Counted from the stretch's first letter, positions 31,059 through 42,838 are shown. The stretch is DNA of 64,000 bases from Adenophora triphylla var. japonica (GCA_022495995.1 JAFEMH010002433.1:266001-330000), one strand, 5' to 3'. Translations and numbers: made by a program. The notes: generated by a model from the sequence alone, not told the origin.

Positions 31059-31400
31059 TCACTTGTAAATCTTAGCGACACCCCAAGGTGTTGGAAACTT
31101 CACACACCGATGGTAAGTGGAGGGTACGGCCTTCATTCCGTGAATCCACGGTCTTCCAAGAATGACGTTGTAAGATGTTGCGCAATCAATTACGCAGAAC
31201 CGCTCCATGGTGTTGAGGCCCTTTGAGTATATTGGAAGCTTTATCTCCCCCACCGTTTCTTTGACTTCACCACCGAAGCCTACCAAAGCCGAAGACTTTT
31301 TGACAATCTCCGATTCTGGGATGTTCATTTCCTTAAGGGTACTCGACATAATAAGATTGACGGGCTTTGCCCCATCTACCGAATACGTCGTATTGTACGG
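31059..31400 (-). pseudogene. Aspartic protease remnant of the non-autonomous element
   Basis: The segment ends with a well-preserved VILGRPWIHGMKAVPSTYH motif. The catalytic position reads D-G-A instead of D-T-G (near 31,355-31,375), followed by NLIMSSTLKEM. The protease is therefore inactive even apart from frame breaks. Confidence 0.75.
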
Positions 31401-31999
31401 TTAGCGATCTGCAAGGAAATAACCCAGACCGTCATGATGGGGTTCCGGCCAAGTTATCACGATCACTTTCATCAAAGGTAATTGGATCCGGCAAGGTGTC
31501 GACATCTTGGGCCGTCTCTGCGCTTTTCCTCTTTTGACTCCTTAGCGTGTCGTTTTGCGGCGAGAATAGGATGTTCCACATATTTCGAGCCTCCACCGAT
31601 GAAGTTGATCACTTTTGTTGATCTTTGGGGAGCGGCCTTTCGGCTTCATGAGGAGCTTACGCATTTCGGCCTTCTTCTTTACGGATCCCAACAACTCCTT
31701 AAGATGTCCTTTCGAGAGTAAGTAATCGATCTCCTTTCTTAACGCGATGCGGTCTTGATAACGTGTCCAAAGTCTTCATGGTAAGCGCACCATTTTGATT
31801 TGTCACGCCATCCCGTGGTTTTGTCCGTTTTCTTTGGCCATCGCTTTGTCTCCTAGGTTGCCCATTGCACAAAGTACACTGAAATGTCAACGAAAAACAA
31901 TAATCGAAATGTTAGGCACATTATCACTATCTTCATCCTCACCGTCTACCGAATTAATTTTGCTAGTGTCAATTCTCGGATAAGGATTGGGACGGTTGT

Positions 32000-33309
32000 T
32001 CTGCGATGGGACGATTCGGTCTTTTACGTCGGGATGGTCATATGTCGACGTCTTGGATGACGACTTCGATCTTCGCGGCTCATCTTCCTCCGAGTCTTAT
32101 GAACCTTAATGCCACGCTCGACTTCTTCTAGCCTCTTACAAGGAGTCATTATCAAATCTTGATAATACTTGTGAATCTTTCTTGAACCCCATTTTGAATG
32201 CTTCGTAGGCCGTCGACATGTCAAGATTGGGAATTTCTAACACCTCCTTATTGAACCGATGGACATAATCCTTGAGTCTCATTAGGTTGTTGGGTCACAT
32301 TGTAGAGATCACTTGTCAACTTTTCAAATTGTCGATTGCATGAGAATTGGTTATAGAACATGTTGATGAGTGGGCGTATGAACCAATTGAACCTGGGGTT
32401 GCCTAATCGGCCATTTGAGAGCTGGTCCGGACAAAGTGGATCCAAATCCCTGCATAAGCGAGCCTCCGTCTTGAAGCGGGATATGGATTATGTCCATCTT
32501 TTCTTGATAGTGTGCAACATGCTCCTGCAGGTCCGTGGTGCCATCGTACAACTTCATGGATGGTACGGCTGAAACGCTTCGGGATGTCGACATTTGCAAT
32601 TCTTTGGGACAAACCGGGATTGATTGTAACAGTTTTGGGTCTTGGTTGAATTGGAGGAGTTACACACAGCACGTTCATTATCGGCTCTACGAGATCCTGC
32701 ATCTGTTTAGCTAGTGGGTTTCTGAAAGGGTCGGCCATAGGAATACGATTGAAATTATTATTATTGAAAAGATTATTTAGCAAACCGTAATCGTCTGTAG
32801 TAGTCGTGACAAAGTAGTGTTGTCTATAAATGGAATGAATGGGGTGAATCTGCGGAAGATGGCGTCGATGGGGTGTCCCCAGGTAAAGATGTCGACATCA
32901 TTAAAGATGTCGGCGGATGAGTTTGAGGAGGATTTGCCCGGTGGAATGAATTCACTCTGAAATGTAGATCCTCCGGTGTTGTCAAAGTTGAGGACCCTTG
33001 CACGCAATGGTGATATGTTCTCAAGCCGAGATGCGATGAGCTGTTGGTCTTTCTGCATCTTAATCATGGAATTGGTCAACACCTTTGAATTGTTGTCTTC
33101 TTTGGTCCAACCTCTGATTCAACTTTGGTTAGGATACTCCGGATGTCGGCATCTGCATTGGAAGAGGTTGCCCCCTTTTGTGGAGTCTTCGTAGGTTGAG
33201 TCGGTGAGACCCGGTGCGAGGAGGTGGTGGTAACAAGTGGTTCTACCTCTGATGTGGGAACAACGGCGGGACCTTTCCCGGCGGTGGACACATTGGAGGG
33301 TGCAGACAT
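32000..33309 (-). pseudogene. Gag remnant of the non-autonomous element
   Basis: The likely start is MSAPSNVSTAGK at 33,309, about 65 bp inside the 5' LTR. The Gag core LYDGTTDLQEHVAHYQEKMD (about 32,490-32,550) and GSTLSGPALKW (about 32,410-32,440) are recognisable, with NMFYNQFSCNRQFEKLTSDL near 32,320-32,375 in another frame. At least four frame changes are needed to read it through. Confidence 0.8.
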
Positions 33310-33356
33310 AGTGAATTTGGTTAGGAAATGTTTCAAATAACCGATAAACCACGAGG

Positions 33357-33376
33357 CCCCTCGGTGGGCGCCAAAT
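33357..33376 (-). other. Primer-binding site of the non-autonomous element
   Basis: The minus strand beside the 5' LTR reads TTTGGCGCCCACCGAGGGG, a TGGCGCC-type primer site common in Ty3 elements. Confidence 0.8.
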
Positions 33377-33979
33377 TGTTTTGGTAGAAAAAACAATAAA
33401 GTAGAATCTTAACTAGGTTTAGTGTGTGGATTGAATAATAAGGAGGGAACTATGGAATTCGATTATATGGAACAAAAGAATGAAAAAGAGAAAATGACAA
33501 CACGATTTGTTAACGAGGAAAACCTTGGAGGTGATAACCTCTTTGGAAAAAACCCCGGGAGTTAGGTCTCCAACCTTAAAGGTTTCACTATAATAATCAC
33601 GATTACAACTTTGGAAGATAATGGAGAGGATTACAAGAGCTTGTGTGTAGAGTGTGTGCGTATGAGCATGAATGTGTTTTTCCGTCTCCATTTCCCCTTA
33701 AATACAAGTAGATATGAAAGAGTCAATATGGTTCCTATAATCTCGGCATTTTGGTTTATCACTTCAACCTCCGTGAGACCAAGTCGCCCTAGCCGTTTGA
33801 AGGTCTGTTGAACGTGCTTGGAGATTGTTCCGCATTCCTCTCTTAATTACTGAAAAATAAGAATTAGAATATTAGGAAATATTGAACAAGTAAATATTAA
33901 AACAATACTTACAGTGTAATGACATCTCGATATGCAGGATCAATTGAAGATGTCGCCATGTTGAAAAATGCCCACAACA
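33377..33979 (-). repeat. 5' LTR of the non-autonomous TAT-like element
   Basis: This is the 603-bp mate of 24,164-24,768. Confidence 0.92.
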
Positions 33980-34452
33980 ACGTTGTAAGCCTTTTTTTTA
34001 ATTTACGCGTAAGATTAATTTTGTGTATTTTTTTCTGAGTGTATCGGAGTAAGTAACAATAACTCAACATCTTTCTTTCCCCAGTTTGTGACCCACCTGG
34101 AATTTGGTTTGGGCCTAATACATTCGCAATAATCAAATCTTATATGAGGACAATACTGGTGCCCTCCATCACTCCATGGGCATGTTGCTGTTGCCTTTTT
34201 GGGGAGATGGACGTGTGAAAACGATACACGTGGAATTTATTACCACGTGTTGGCATGTAAGTTGCACCCTAAAAATGATTCGAGGCAAATGTATCATGAA
34301 TTATGTCCTTACCCCACGATTCCCACCGAGGGGACAGTCTATACGCAGACAAAATCTCCAATATTGGACGAACCTGCTTCCTCTCCCGTCCGAAAATATA
34401 TCCTTTTTTTTCTTTTTTTTTAATTTTTAATTCAAAATACAATATAAAAATA
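33980..34452. other. Spacer; first bases continue the split TRIM-like remnant
   Basis: ACGTTGTAAG at 33,980 matches ACGTTGTAAA in the related copy near 39,408, so the first bases are probably TRIM internal sequence. A plus-strand 74-codon ORF (34,199-34,423) has no family I recognise. The remainder is AT-rich. Confidence 0.5.
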
Positions 34453-34457
34453 ATTAT

Positions 34458-36122
34458 TGATGATATCAAAAGCGTTCGTGTATCAGTACAAATTCAACGA
34501 ACGGTTGAATCCTACATGTTTGATTATGCTAAAAAAGATAAACAAACACGTAAACTAAGATGAAAATTTACCGGCGAATGTCATGCGGCGTGATAGTAAA
34601 TATTCGTATTGTAAATAGCAAATCAATTTACAAGAGTTTGGAGTTAAAAGAAAAGTTCACCTGAATTATGTGAATTATGACTTGTATTTATAGGTTTAAA
34701 ATGTAGAGTCAACATTTAAATAAGAAGTTGTGTGAGGAGGGTTATAATCCTAGTTGAATTATAACTTTTCACAATCCTTGTTTTATTAGGATTAGTATTG
34801 CCTTCTGTACGTATGTCTAGTAGGCATGATACTCGACATGTGGTGTTGGTCGACATGTTGAATGCCGAGAAAGAGGATGAGGAGGGATAGGGAAGCCCAT
34901 TTCCTTGCATTGATGATTACCGAGTAGACCCTCGGTCGTCTATCATTGAGGCGTAGGTCGGCCTTTGTAGGTGCCTAGGTCGGCATATGAGGGATGCCTT
35001 GTCGGCATATTTCTGTGCCTTGTCTGCATATATCAGTATTGAGGCATTAGTCATATTACTTCCTCTGCTATATCTAGGTCGACATATTGAGAAATGACGA
35101 GTAGGCATTGTTTTGGTCAAATTCAAGCAATTCAACTTTCAAGAGGAGAATTGGGCACAATGAAATATGATAATTTAAGTTCAAGATGTGAAGACAGAAG
35201 AGTTAACGAAAGCCCTTGAACAACTTGTTCGCCAAGCATAAAACCTCGGAACAATGGAATATTATTAGTCCGGTGATGGTAGAGAAAATGTAAGTACGAG
35301 AGAGTCTTGCTAATTGCGTACGTGAGTGTGTGTATACATGTGTTTTCTATTTAAATACAAATGGAGATAACGGTAGCAACAAAATAAATGCAATCCCTCA
35401 ATATGCGCCTGAAATCTCGAAGGAGGTTAAATAATGAGGATAACATATCCCGTTCTTTGAATGAATGCGATAGAAAGCTTCTTGACTTGGTCCATAACGT
35501 CCATGGAACTTCGGAAACGGTTCCTCGAATGTCGCCACACAATAACTTTGGCGGGATGTACGGTTATTCGGGTTGATTTACCAAGTTGTTATCTCGGGAT
35601 GAAGTGTCGAGATGCATCGTATGTTCTTTGTAGATCTTCTACCCCAAACAATTGCCCCTGAATTTTTGAAGTATCTAAAGATGGAAATTTGAATTTCAAA
35701 AATTCTATCTTTAACCGCCTTGCTGCTGAATTTGTGAAAGGCGAAATGTTTTGCCTTATTTGGCGAATCTTTTGGCATGAATGTAGGGCTTAAATTGAGG
35801 TATGGATTAGCACGAAATCCGGAGATAAGGATGTCTCTGAAAGGATAGGTTTTTCTATATAAAGAAGGACAATTTGATGTGGATGTTCTAAAAAAGATCC
35901 AGCCGAAGAAGCTTTCGCACAATATTGTGGCCTTAGTCATATTACTCGCTATGCTATGTATAGGTCGACATAATGAGAAATGACGAGTAGGCATGACGAG
36001 CATAGGTAGGGAAGCTCACTCCTCATGTCGTATTTGAGACTTTTATGAATTATATTTTGGGCCCAATACATTGGACATTGTCCGGTTATGACCTATGTTC
36101 GTACCTCGATTTATATCGTTCA
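34458..36122 (-). mobile_element. Solo LTR of a TAT-type element, with nested insertion
   Basis: On the plus strand it starts TGATGATATCAAAAGCG and ends TACCTCGATTTATATCGTTCA, clearly related to the ends of the LTRs at 1596 and 14,506. A perfect TSD ATTAT flanks it (34,453-34,457 and 36,123-36,127). It is 1665 bp because a foreign segment (35,109 to about 35,933) sits inside. Confidence 0.85.
35109..35933 (-). mobile_element. Nested LTR plus adjoining internal fragment of another TAT-like element
   Basis: A TGTTTTGGTC...ACCCCAAACA segment (35,109-35,650) looks like an LTR. It is followed on plus by ATTGCCCCTGAATTTTTG, which on minus is a polypurine tract, and then by internal sequence with a TATATAAAG box near 35,860, reminiscent of the antisense-gene promoter region. 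About 60 bp just outside the segment is duplicated (35,049-35,108 and 35,935-35,992), which no ordinary TSD explains. Confidence 0.55.
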
Positions 36123-36127
36123 ATTAT

Positions 36128-36765
36128 TTTTTTAAAATATAATGTCATAAATGTTGGGTTATGTAATCTAAACCAACATGAAAATTAAGGAGGATAATGA
36201 GTTTAAATATCAGAGGAATTCAAGTTGCAATATAAGTGTTCAAGGAGAATAAAGGAGCAGAATTATGGTCAAAGAAATGAATACTTTTTTATATTCATGA
36301 GACACACTACATGAGACACCAAAAATGGAAAATTGTGTCATTTCAGGTGGGAAGGAAAAAGTATTTACTAAGATCATCTCCGATGATTTGATGCAAAATT
36401 TGCAATATTTTTTTATTACGTGCAATTTTTGCATCAAACTCTCAAACAATTTTCTTTAAATCTTATGTCAAATAAAAATATTCTTAAAATATTCATTATT
36501 ATTTTACTTATATAAATATATTACGTTATTTATATATTATATTATTAAATCTATTCATATATATCGGGGGAAAATAAAAAATAAAAAGTAGAGGGGAAAA
36601 CGAGATAGCGCGGCTCTATCTATTACACCAAATTTGATGTAAGAAATATAGTTGTTTCATAGTAAAGCAAGGTTTCGAGTTTCATTGTAGCAAAATAATG
36701 TTCTATTTTGAAATTTTAGAATATCGTTGGGATTTTTTTAAGTTAGGTTCCGATAGAGTTACTCA
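36128..36765. other. AT-rich spacer, nothing recognised
   Basis: Low-GC sequence without a credible ORF, RNA gene or terminal repeat. Confidence 0.6.
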
Positions 36766-36767
36766 TA

Positions 36768-37028
36768 CTTCCCCCATCCCATCCGGAAAGATAGAGATTT
36801 TCATGTTGGGTGTCCCATTTAAAAAGACATACGTCCAAAATTAAAATCTTTTAATAGTTCTTTATTCATTTGACTCACTTGTTATACTCAAAATAACTAT
36901 ACATTTACTTTTTCTTACCCCACTTCTCTCTTTTACTTCACTCTTTATACTTACAATATTATACTATTTCCTTAATTTCCGTCCAAGATTAACTTTGCGC
37001 TTCATCGAATCGAAAGAGACGGAGGGAG
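36768..37028. mobile_element. Stowaway-type MITE
   Basis: The left end CTTCCCCCATCCC is a mutated repeat and the right end is GACGGAGGGAG. TA lies on both sides (36,766-36,767; 37,029-37,030). Length about 261 bp. Confidence 0.8.
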
Positions 37029-37030
37029 TA

Positions 37031-37541
37031 CTCTTCTATTCGTCTCATAACAATAATTTATTAAAATTGAATGTGTGAAAGAAAAAAAAGTAAGTATTAC
37101 AGACATGAAAAGTAAAGTAGAAAAAATAATGAAAATAAATTGTTGTTAGCGTGGAAAATGATGAAAAAAAAATAAAAATTGTAGGGAGGAAGTAGTTATT
37201 AAAGAAATCTACTGCTCCTTCCATCGGATGGGCAAAACAAAAACAAGCCATCTCGTTATTATGTCTTTATTATTTACTCACTTGTGGTTGTACTTTGAGT
37301 AATAGTGATAGTACAAACATAATGTGGTAATAAGACAAGTAAAGCAATTAAGCATGAGAAAGACATGGCATAAAAGTCCAAATGGAAAACTTAAAAATAA
37401 TGGAGGTGACCTTAAGGTGACATCTTATCTCAAACATGAACATGGTCCTCTTTCCATATTATACCCCAAAGACAAACTCATACGTGTCATCTAATTATTG
37501 ATGCAACTTGAGTTGATGGTAAAAGAAAGGTGAAGTGACAC
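37031..37541. other. AT-rich spacer with a possible decayed MITE
   Basis: CTCTTCTATTCGTCTCAT near 37,031 and GTAGGGAGGAAGTAG near 37,181 could be the worn ends of another Stowaway copy. The rest (to 37,541) shows nothing recognisable. Confidence 0.4.
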
Positions 37542-37544
37542 TTA

Positions 37545-37763
37545 GGCTCCATTTATTTCGGGAAAAATAACTTTCGAAAAATAATTTCTTGAAAAATATT
37601 TTTCGAAAAAGGAAAACGTTTTTTGAAAATGTGGAAAACGTTTTCCGAAAAATGAGGAAGATGTTTTTCTGGAAAACAACTTTCTTAGGAAAATGGGAAA
37701 AATGGGAAATTTCGAAAAATGAAGATGTTTTTCGAAAAATTATTATTATTATTATTACTATTA

Positions 37764-37842
<79 letters not shown>

Positions 37843-38182
37843 TTATTATTTTATTATTATTATTATTATTTTATTATTATTTTGTTATTATTATTATTAT
37901 TTTATTATTATTATTTTATTATTATTTTATTATTATTATTTTATTATTATTTTGTTATTATTATTTTATTATTATTATTATTATTATTTTATTATTATTT
38001 TATTATTATTTTAATTTTTTATTATTATTATTTTATTATTATTATTTTATTATTAACTATTATTATTTTATTATTATAATTATTATTATTATTATTATTT
38101 TTTTATTATTATTATTTTATTATTATTATTTTGTTATTATTATTATTATTATTATTTTATTATTAGTTTATTTTTATTATTA

Positions 38183-38213
<31 letters not shown>

Positions 38214-38245
38214 TTATTATTATTTTATTATTATTATTAATATTA

Positions 38246-38293
<48 letters not shown>

Positions 38294-38569
38294 AATATTA
38301 TCCATCCACTTTTTTACACCATTTTCCGGAAAACAACTTCCTTAGGAAAAATTCGGAAAACGTTTTCCTTAGAAACGGCAGAAAATGTTTTCCGAAAAAC
38401 ATTTTCTCCATTTTCCGGAAAACTACCAAACACCGGAAAATGAGAAAACGTTTTTCGGAAAACAAACATGTTTCGGGGAAAATGTGGAAAACGTTTTCCG
38501 AAAAATTATCAAACACCAAAAAATGGGAAAAACGTTTTCCTCCCATTTTCCTAGAAACAAACGGGGCCT
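37545..38569. mobile_element. Tourist-like (PIF/Harbinger-type) element containing a giant TTA microsatellite
   Basis: It begins GGCTCCATTTATTTCGGG and ends CTAGAAACAAACGGGGCC, which are inverted, and is flanked by TTA on both sides (37,542-37,544 and 38,570-38,572). Both arms contain repeated near-palindromes GGAAAACGTTTTCC (for example about 37,633, 38,357, 38,488 and 38,529). The centre has been replaced by a trinucleotide repeat. Confidence 0.75.
37739..38292. repeat. (TTA)n microsatellite, about 550 bp
   Basis: Almost pure TTA/ATT repeats with scattered extra T (TTTTA) interruptions and a few other bases. Open frames across it encode only Leu/Tyr/Ile/Phe homopolymers and are not genes. 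Confidence 0.97.
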
Positions 38570-38581
38570 TATTGGAACATA

Positions 38582-38893
38582 CTCCCTCCATTCCGTCCGA
38601 TGTTTCACCATTTTAGTAAAACACGTAAATTAAGAAAAGTGATGAGTGGGAGAATGGTTGTGAAAGGGAAGAAGTGAGTGAATATAACAAGTGGGGCCCA
38701 CAAATTAAATATGTGAGGAGGAAAAGTTAGTGGATATATATGACAAGTGGGTCCCACAGTTTAAGTATGTGAGAAGAAAAAGTGAGTGGGTTGACAAATG
38801 TGACCCACATTTATTACTATTTTAGAAAAAGTGAAGCTTCTACGGTAACACCAATTTGAATAAAATGTGAAGCTTCGGACGAGACGAAGGGAG
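38582..38893. mobile_element. Stowaway-type MITE
   Basis: Ends CTCCCTCCATTCCGTCC and GACGAAGGGAG, with TA on both sides. About 312 bp; coordinates may be off by one at the left. Confidence 0.85.
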
Positions 38894-38965
38894 TAATATA
38901 AAAGTAATACCCTCTATTAAAAATATTATTTTACATCAGGAGTAAACATACTTGTATATAAAATA

Positions 38966-39252
38966 CTTCCTCCGTCTCGATCGAAGTGTCCCAACTTTCT
39001 ATTTTGGGCGTCCCATTTAAAATGTCTCATATCCAAAAAAGGAAAGTTGTTTCACTATTCCACCCACTCATTCACTCTCCTACTTTACTTTTACACTCAC
39101 AACATTCTCTCTCCTAACTATTCCTCCCACACATTCTATTTCCTATTTAATTTTTCATACTCACAACATTTACACTTTTCTCTTTCTTACATCACTTTCC
39201 TTAATTCTCGTTAAATTGTCCTTTTCGGACACTTCGACCGGGACGGAGGGAG
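38966..39252. mobile_element. Stowaway-type MITE
   Basis: Ends CTTCCTCCGTCTC and GGGACGGAGGGAG, with TA duplications at 38,964-38,965 and 39,253-39,254. Length 287 bp. Confidence 0.9.
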
Positions 39253-39254
39253 TA

Positions 39255-39480
39255 TAAGGATATTGTGCTAATCTTTTAGTATCATTTAGTTTTAATGTAA
39301 AATTCCAGACTTTATTATGATATCAGAGAAGACTCTCTATAAATACACACCCAACGATTCACGATAAACCCTCTGCGGCACTCATAACAACTCGACCAAC
39401 CAATCCACGTTGTAAACATGGATTATTTTCCTTAATATCAATCGATTTTAAGAAATCTCAAACTTTATACTTTATTAATG
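39255..39480 (+). mobile_element. TRIM-like remnant, second copy
   Basis: The text TTTTAGTATCATTTAGTTTT...CAGACTTTATTATGATATCAGAGAAG is a worn version of 24,040-24,100, including a mutated primer site (TGATATCAGAG). The following AATCCACGTTGTAAAC (near 39,402) matches the bases on either side of the big insertion at 24,164-33,979. A second LTR-like start (CCTTAATATCAATCGATTTTAAG) follows at about 39,430. Confidence 0.5.
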
Positions 39481-39840
39481 TGTTCATATTAAATATCACT
39501 TATTTGATGCCTATTTTTTGAGATCTTGATAAATATCAGTTAATATTTAGCCAAATTTCGAAGGTGAACATCGAATTTAACCCATTAATTATATGATATA
39601 TTTAGGTGACACTCCATCTAAAGTCCTAGAAGAGAGGGGAATTCTGCACAACATATATTCAAATCACAGTATTCAATTGGAATTTTGTAATCAAAATTAT
39701 ATTTCCTCCATCAAGAAAATTATCCTACTTTTTTTCAATTGTTTATAAAGAATATCTTATTTTTTCTAAGCAATAAATATTTAAATATTAATAAGATATA
39801 ACCAATGAAATTCATTTAATAAGATTGTCAACTTAACAAA
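39481..39840. other. AT-rich spacer, nothing recognised
   Basis: No ORF, RNA gene or repeat ends can be supported. Confidence 0.6.
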
Positions 39841-39842
39841 TA

Positions 39843-40129
39843 CTCTCTCCATCCCGCCCGAAATGTCCCAACTTTTCTTTTTGGGTGTCCCATTTAAAAT
39901 GTCCTAACCCAAAAAAGAAAAAAATTTTATTATTTTTTTATTTGTGGGACCCACTTGTCATACTCACAATAAATATCCACTAACTATTTCCTACCCCACT
40001 TTCTCTTTCCTACGTCACTTTTCATACTCACAACATTTATTTAACTATACACTTTTTACATTATATATATTCATTCCTTAATTTCCGTGCCACAAGGATT
40101 TTGGGACATTTGGAATGGAACGGAGGGAG
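39843..40129. mobile_element. Stowaway-type MITE
   Basis: Ends CTCTCTCCATCCCGCCC and GGAACGGAGGGAG, with TA at 39,841-39,842 and 40,130-40,131. Length 287 bp, the same subtype as 38,966-39,252 (GTCCCAACTTTC, TTTGGGTGTCCC inside). Confidence 0.9.
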
Positions 40130-40289
40130 TACATTTTTTTAAGAAGATTTCAAAATTTGGACACCCACAAATACCATAGTGTTTAATAGTATTATTTTTG
40201 TCATATATATTAAATGTTGCTTATTTCTTTTCAATTTGTTAAGTGAGAAAATGTTTTAATGGTTTTTTACTTTAATACAATAATATATA

Positions 40290-40563
40290 CTCCTTCCTCC
40301 CCGGTAGAAATCAAACAGTTACTGTTTATGCGTAAATTAAGGAAAAAAATAATGGTAAAAGTGTTGTGAGTGTAAAAGTAAAATAGGAGAGAGAATGAGT
40401 GGAGTGAATATTAAATTATAATGGTGTTGTGAGTATTAAAATAATGTAGGAGAGAGAATAAGTGAAGGGAATAGTAAAGACTCTTTGCCATTTTAGAAAG
40501 TGTGTGATTTATAGCGGGACGTCCAATGAGAAAAGTGTGTGATTTGTAGCGGGACAGAGAAAA
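40290..40563. mobile_element. Stowaway-type MITE, worn right end
   Basis: Left end CTCCTTCCTCCCCGG after TA at 40,288-40,289. The right end reads GCGGGACAGAGAAAATA instead of GGGACGGAGGGAGTA. Internal text (GTTGTGAGTGTAAAAG, GGAGAGAGAATGAGTGGA) matches other copies. Confidence 0.75.
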
Positions 40564-40564
40564 T

Positions 40565-41199
40565 ATAAATTAATAAATTATACTTATTTCGTCTCACTCA
40601 AAAAGACACAAAATTCAAGCATACTACCAAAATAAAAACTTGTTAATACTTTTAATTTATTATACTCACTTATTATACTTATAATAACTATCTACTTACT
40701 ATATTTTATCCCAAATTCTCTCTCTTAACTCACTTTTTTCATACTCACAATATTATTTCATTATACTACTCTTTTTAATTTCCGTGTTGTATCTTTTTCA
40801 GATGATGAAATAGAGGAAAGAATTATTTAATAATAATAATAATAAATAAATTACAATATTTATTATGAAATAAAGACAGAAATATAAGTATATTAAAATA
40901 ATATTTGTGTAAGGACCACATAGCTACTTTTCCTTCCTCTAGGGTGTACCTTCACCAACTTGTTAGTGCACTTTGGTGGTACTCCTATATGATTACATCA
41001 TCTCCATTTCAACGTACCAAATATGCCATCTCATATACTTTGTCTGATGTGGCAATGCCACTTCTCTTTATGCTTCTACTGCTCTGTCATATAACGCTGA
41101 AGTGTCAATGTCCACGTAAGAACAGACAATATTTTATTGTTTTGTTGTCTAATTTGTGCAGTACATGTGACTGTGTGTAGTACAATGGAGAATGTGTTT
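40565..41199. other. Spacer with a further decayed Stowaway-like copy
   Basis: About 40,588-40,826 resembles a Stowaway copy (TACTTATTTCGTCTCACTC ... ATGAAATAGAGGAAAG) with heavily mutated ends. The plus-strand 91-codon ORF from 40,905 matches no family I know. Confidence 0.45.
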
Positions 41200-41335
41200 T
41201 TAGACTACCCAATGGTAAATGGTAATGGAGTCCACTAACTTGAATTTTTTTTCAAATAATTCTTTTTATTTTTTTATTTATTAAAATAATTCACTGTTCA
41301 AATTATTATCCAGAATATTCATTTTTTTGAAAATC

Positions 41336-41615
41336 GTTACACCGTGTAGCGAGTTTGATTAGGATTTGTCAAAACTCGCTACACCGTGTAGCGAGTTTAG
41401 GGTAATTAAGTTTGGCTGTTTAAAAATTAATTAGGGCATTTAATTAACCTAAACTCGCTACACCGTGTAGCGAGTTTGGTCAAACCTAATTAAACTCGCT
41501 ACACGGTGTAGCGAGTTTGGAATCCCTTTTTTTCTTATTTTATTTAATTCTTCTCTTCTCTTCTCTTCCTTCTTTTTTTCTAAATATATATATATATATT
41601 ATATATAGATATATA

Positions 41616-41704
<89 letters not shown>

Positions 41705-42771
41705 CATATATATATAATAATAATAATAATAAATTAAAAAGTGGAAGTCCTTTTAAAAGTCTTCTCACTAAGAGAGGTCCCAAAGGAACTTGAAAAACAA
41801 TGAAGATGAATCATCTATTTATAGTAGAAGAATGATTTGAAAAATGTAGGATACATCTATGTGAAAAACACAAAAAATATTTAAATTTATAGATGGTGGA
41901 AAAACAAAATTTCATTTGCCTCCAAAAATTTCATTTGCACTCCTCATGAATTTTTTGGAGGCAAATGAATTTTTTCCTTAAATCAATTACTTCTCTTGAA
42001 CCTTTTACTTGTTCCATTTTTATGTGAAAGCCTCATGAAATTTTTGATTAGTAATATACGTGATTTAATTATCTTAATAATGAAAACTTAAAAAATATTG
42101 TATGTAATTTTTCAATTTTTTTTTTGAAAAAATTCAATTAACCTTACCACTAAATTTAAATTAAAATAGAATTAACTTTCTTTCTACTTCTTTCTGAGAC
42201 GGAAGGAATAATTCACTAGCTCTTGCATATTTATTATAATGATTACTTGTAGCATAATAGATATTTGAAAAAAGTACTAATTTAGATCATAATAGAGTAT
42301 GAGAAATATGTAGAAATAATTTCATGTGCCCCCTCACCCTAAATCATTATTCATAAAAGTGTAAAAATTGAAAAATTAAATACAATATTTTTTAAGTTTT
42401 CATTATTAAGATAATTAAATCACGTATATTACTAGTCAAAAATTTCATGAGACTTTCACATAAAAATGAAACAAGTAAAAGACCCAAGAGAAGTAATTGA
42501 TTTAAGGAAAAATTTCATTTGCCTTCAAAAAATTCATGAGGGGTGCAAATGAAATTTTTGGAGGAAAATGAAATTTTATTTTTCCAACCATCTCTAAATT
42601 CAAATATTTTTTGTGTTTTCCACATAGATGTATCCTACATTTTTCAAATCTTTCTTCTACTATAAATAGATGATTCATCTTCATTGTTTTTCAAGTTTCT
42701 TTGGGACCTCTCTTAGTGAGAGGACTTTTAAGGGAACTTCCTTTTTCTAATTTATTATTTTATATATATAT

Positions 42772-42838
<67 letters not shown>

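Larger units (their letters stand above)
24164..33979 (-). mobile_element. Non-autonomous Ty3 TAT-like LTR retrotransposon, 9.8 kb, with antisense gene
   Basis: LTRs 24,164-24,768 and 33,377-33,979 (TGTTTTGG...CCCACAACA on plus) are nearly identical: one 2-bp difference in an A run and one A/G substitution seen by eye. Minus-strand gag, protease, RT, RNase H and integrase remnants occur in the order of a TAT element, followed by a plus-strand multi-exon antisense ORF. No clean 5-bp TSD is visible (left flank TCCAT, right flank ACGTT), although the flanks join into a TRIM-like sequence. Pol is riddled with stops and shifts, including loss of the protease and RT catalytic motifs, despite the young LTRs, so this copy was probably mobilised in trans. 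Confidence 0.88.

Noticed and set aside
37589..38240. Long plus-strand ORFs (141 and 173 codons) around 37.6-38.2 kb
   Set aside because: They read through the (TTA)n microsatellite and encode only Leu, Tyr, Ile and Phe runs; an artefact of a stop-free trinucleotide repeat.
41517..41717. ORF encoding alternating Ile-Tyr
   Set aside because: It is the (TA)n microsatellite of the foldback element.
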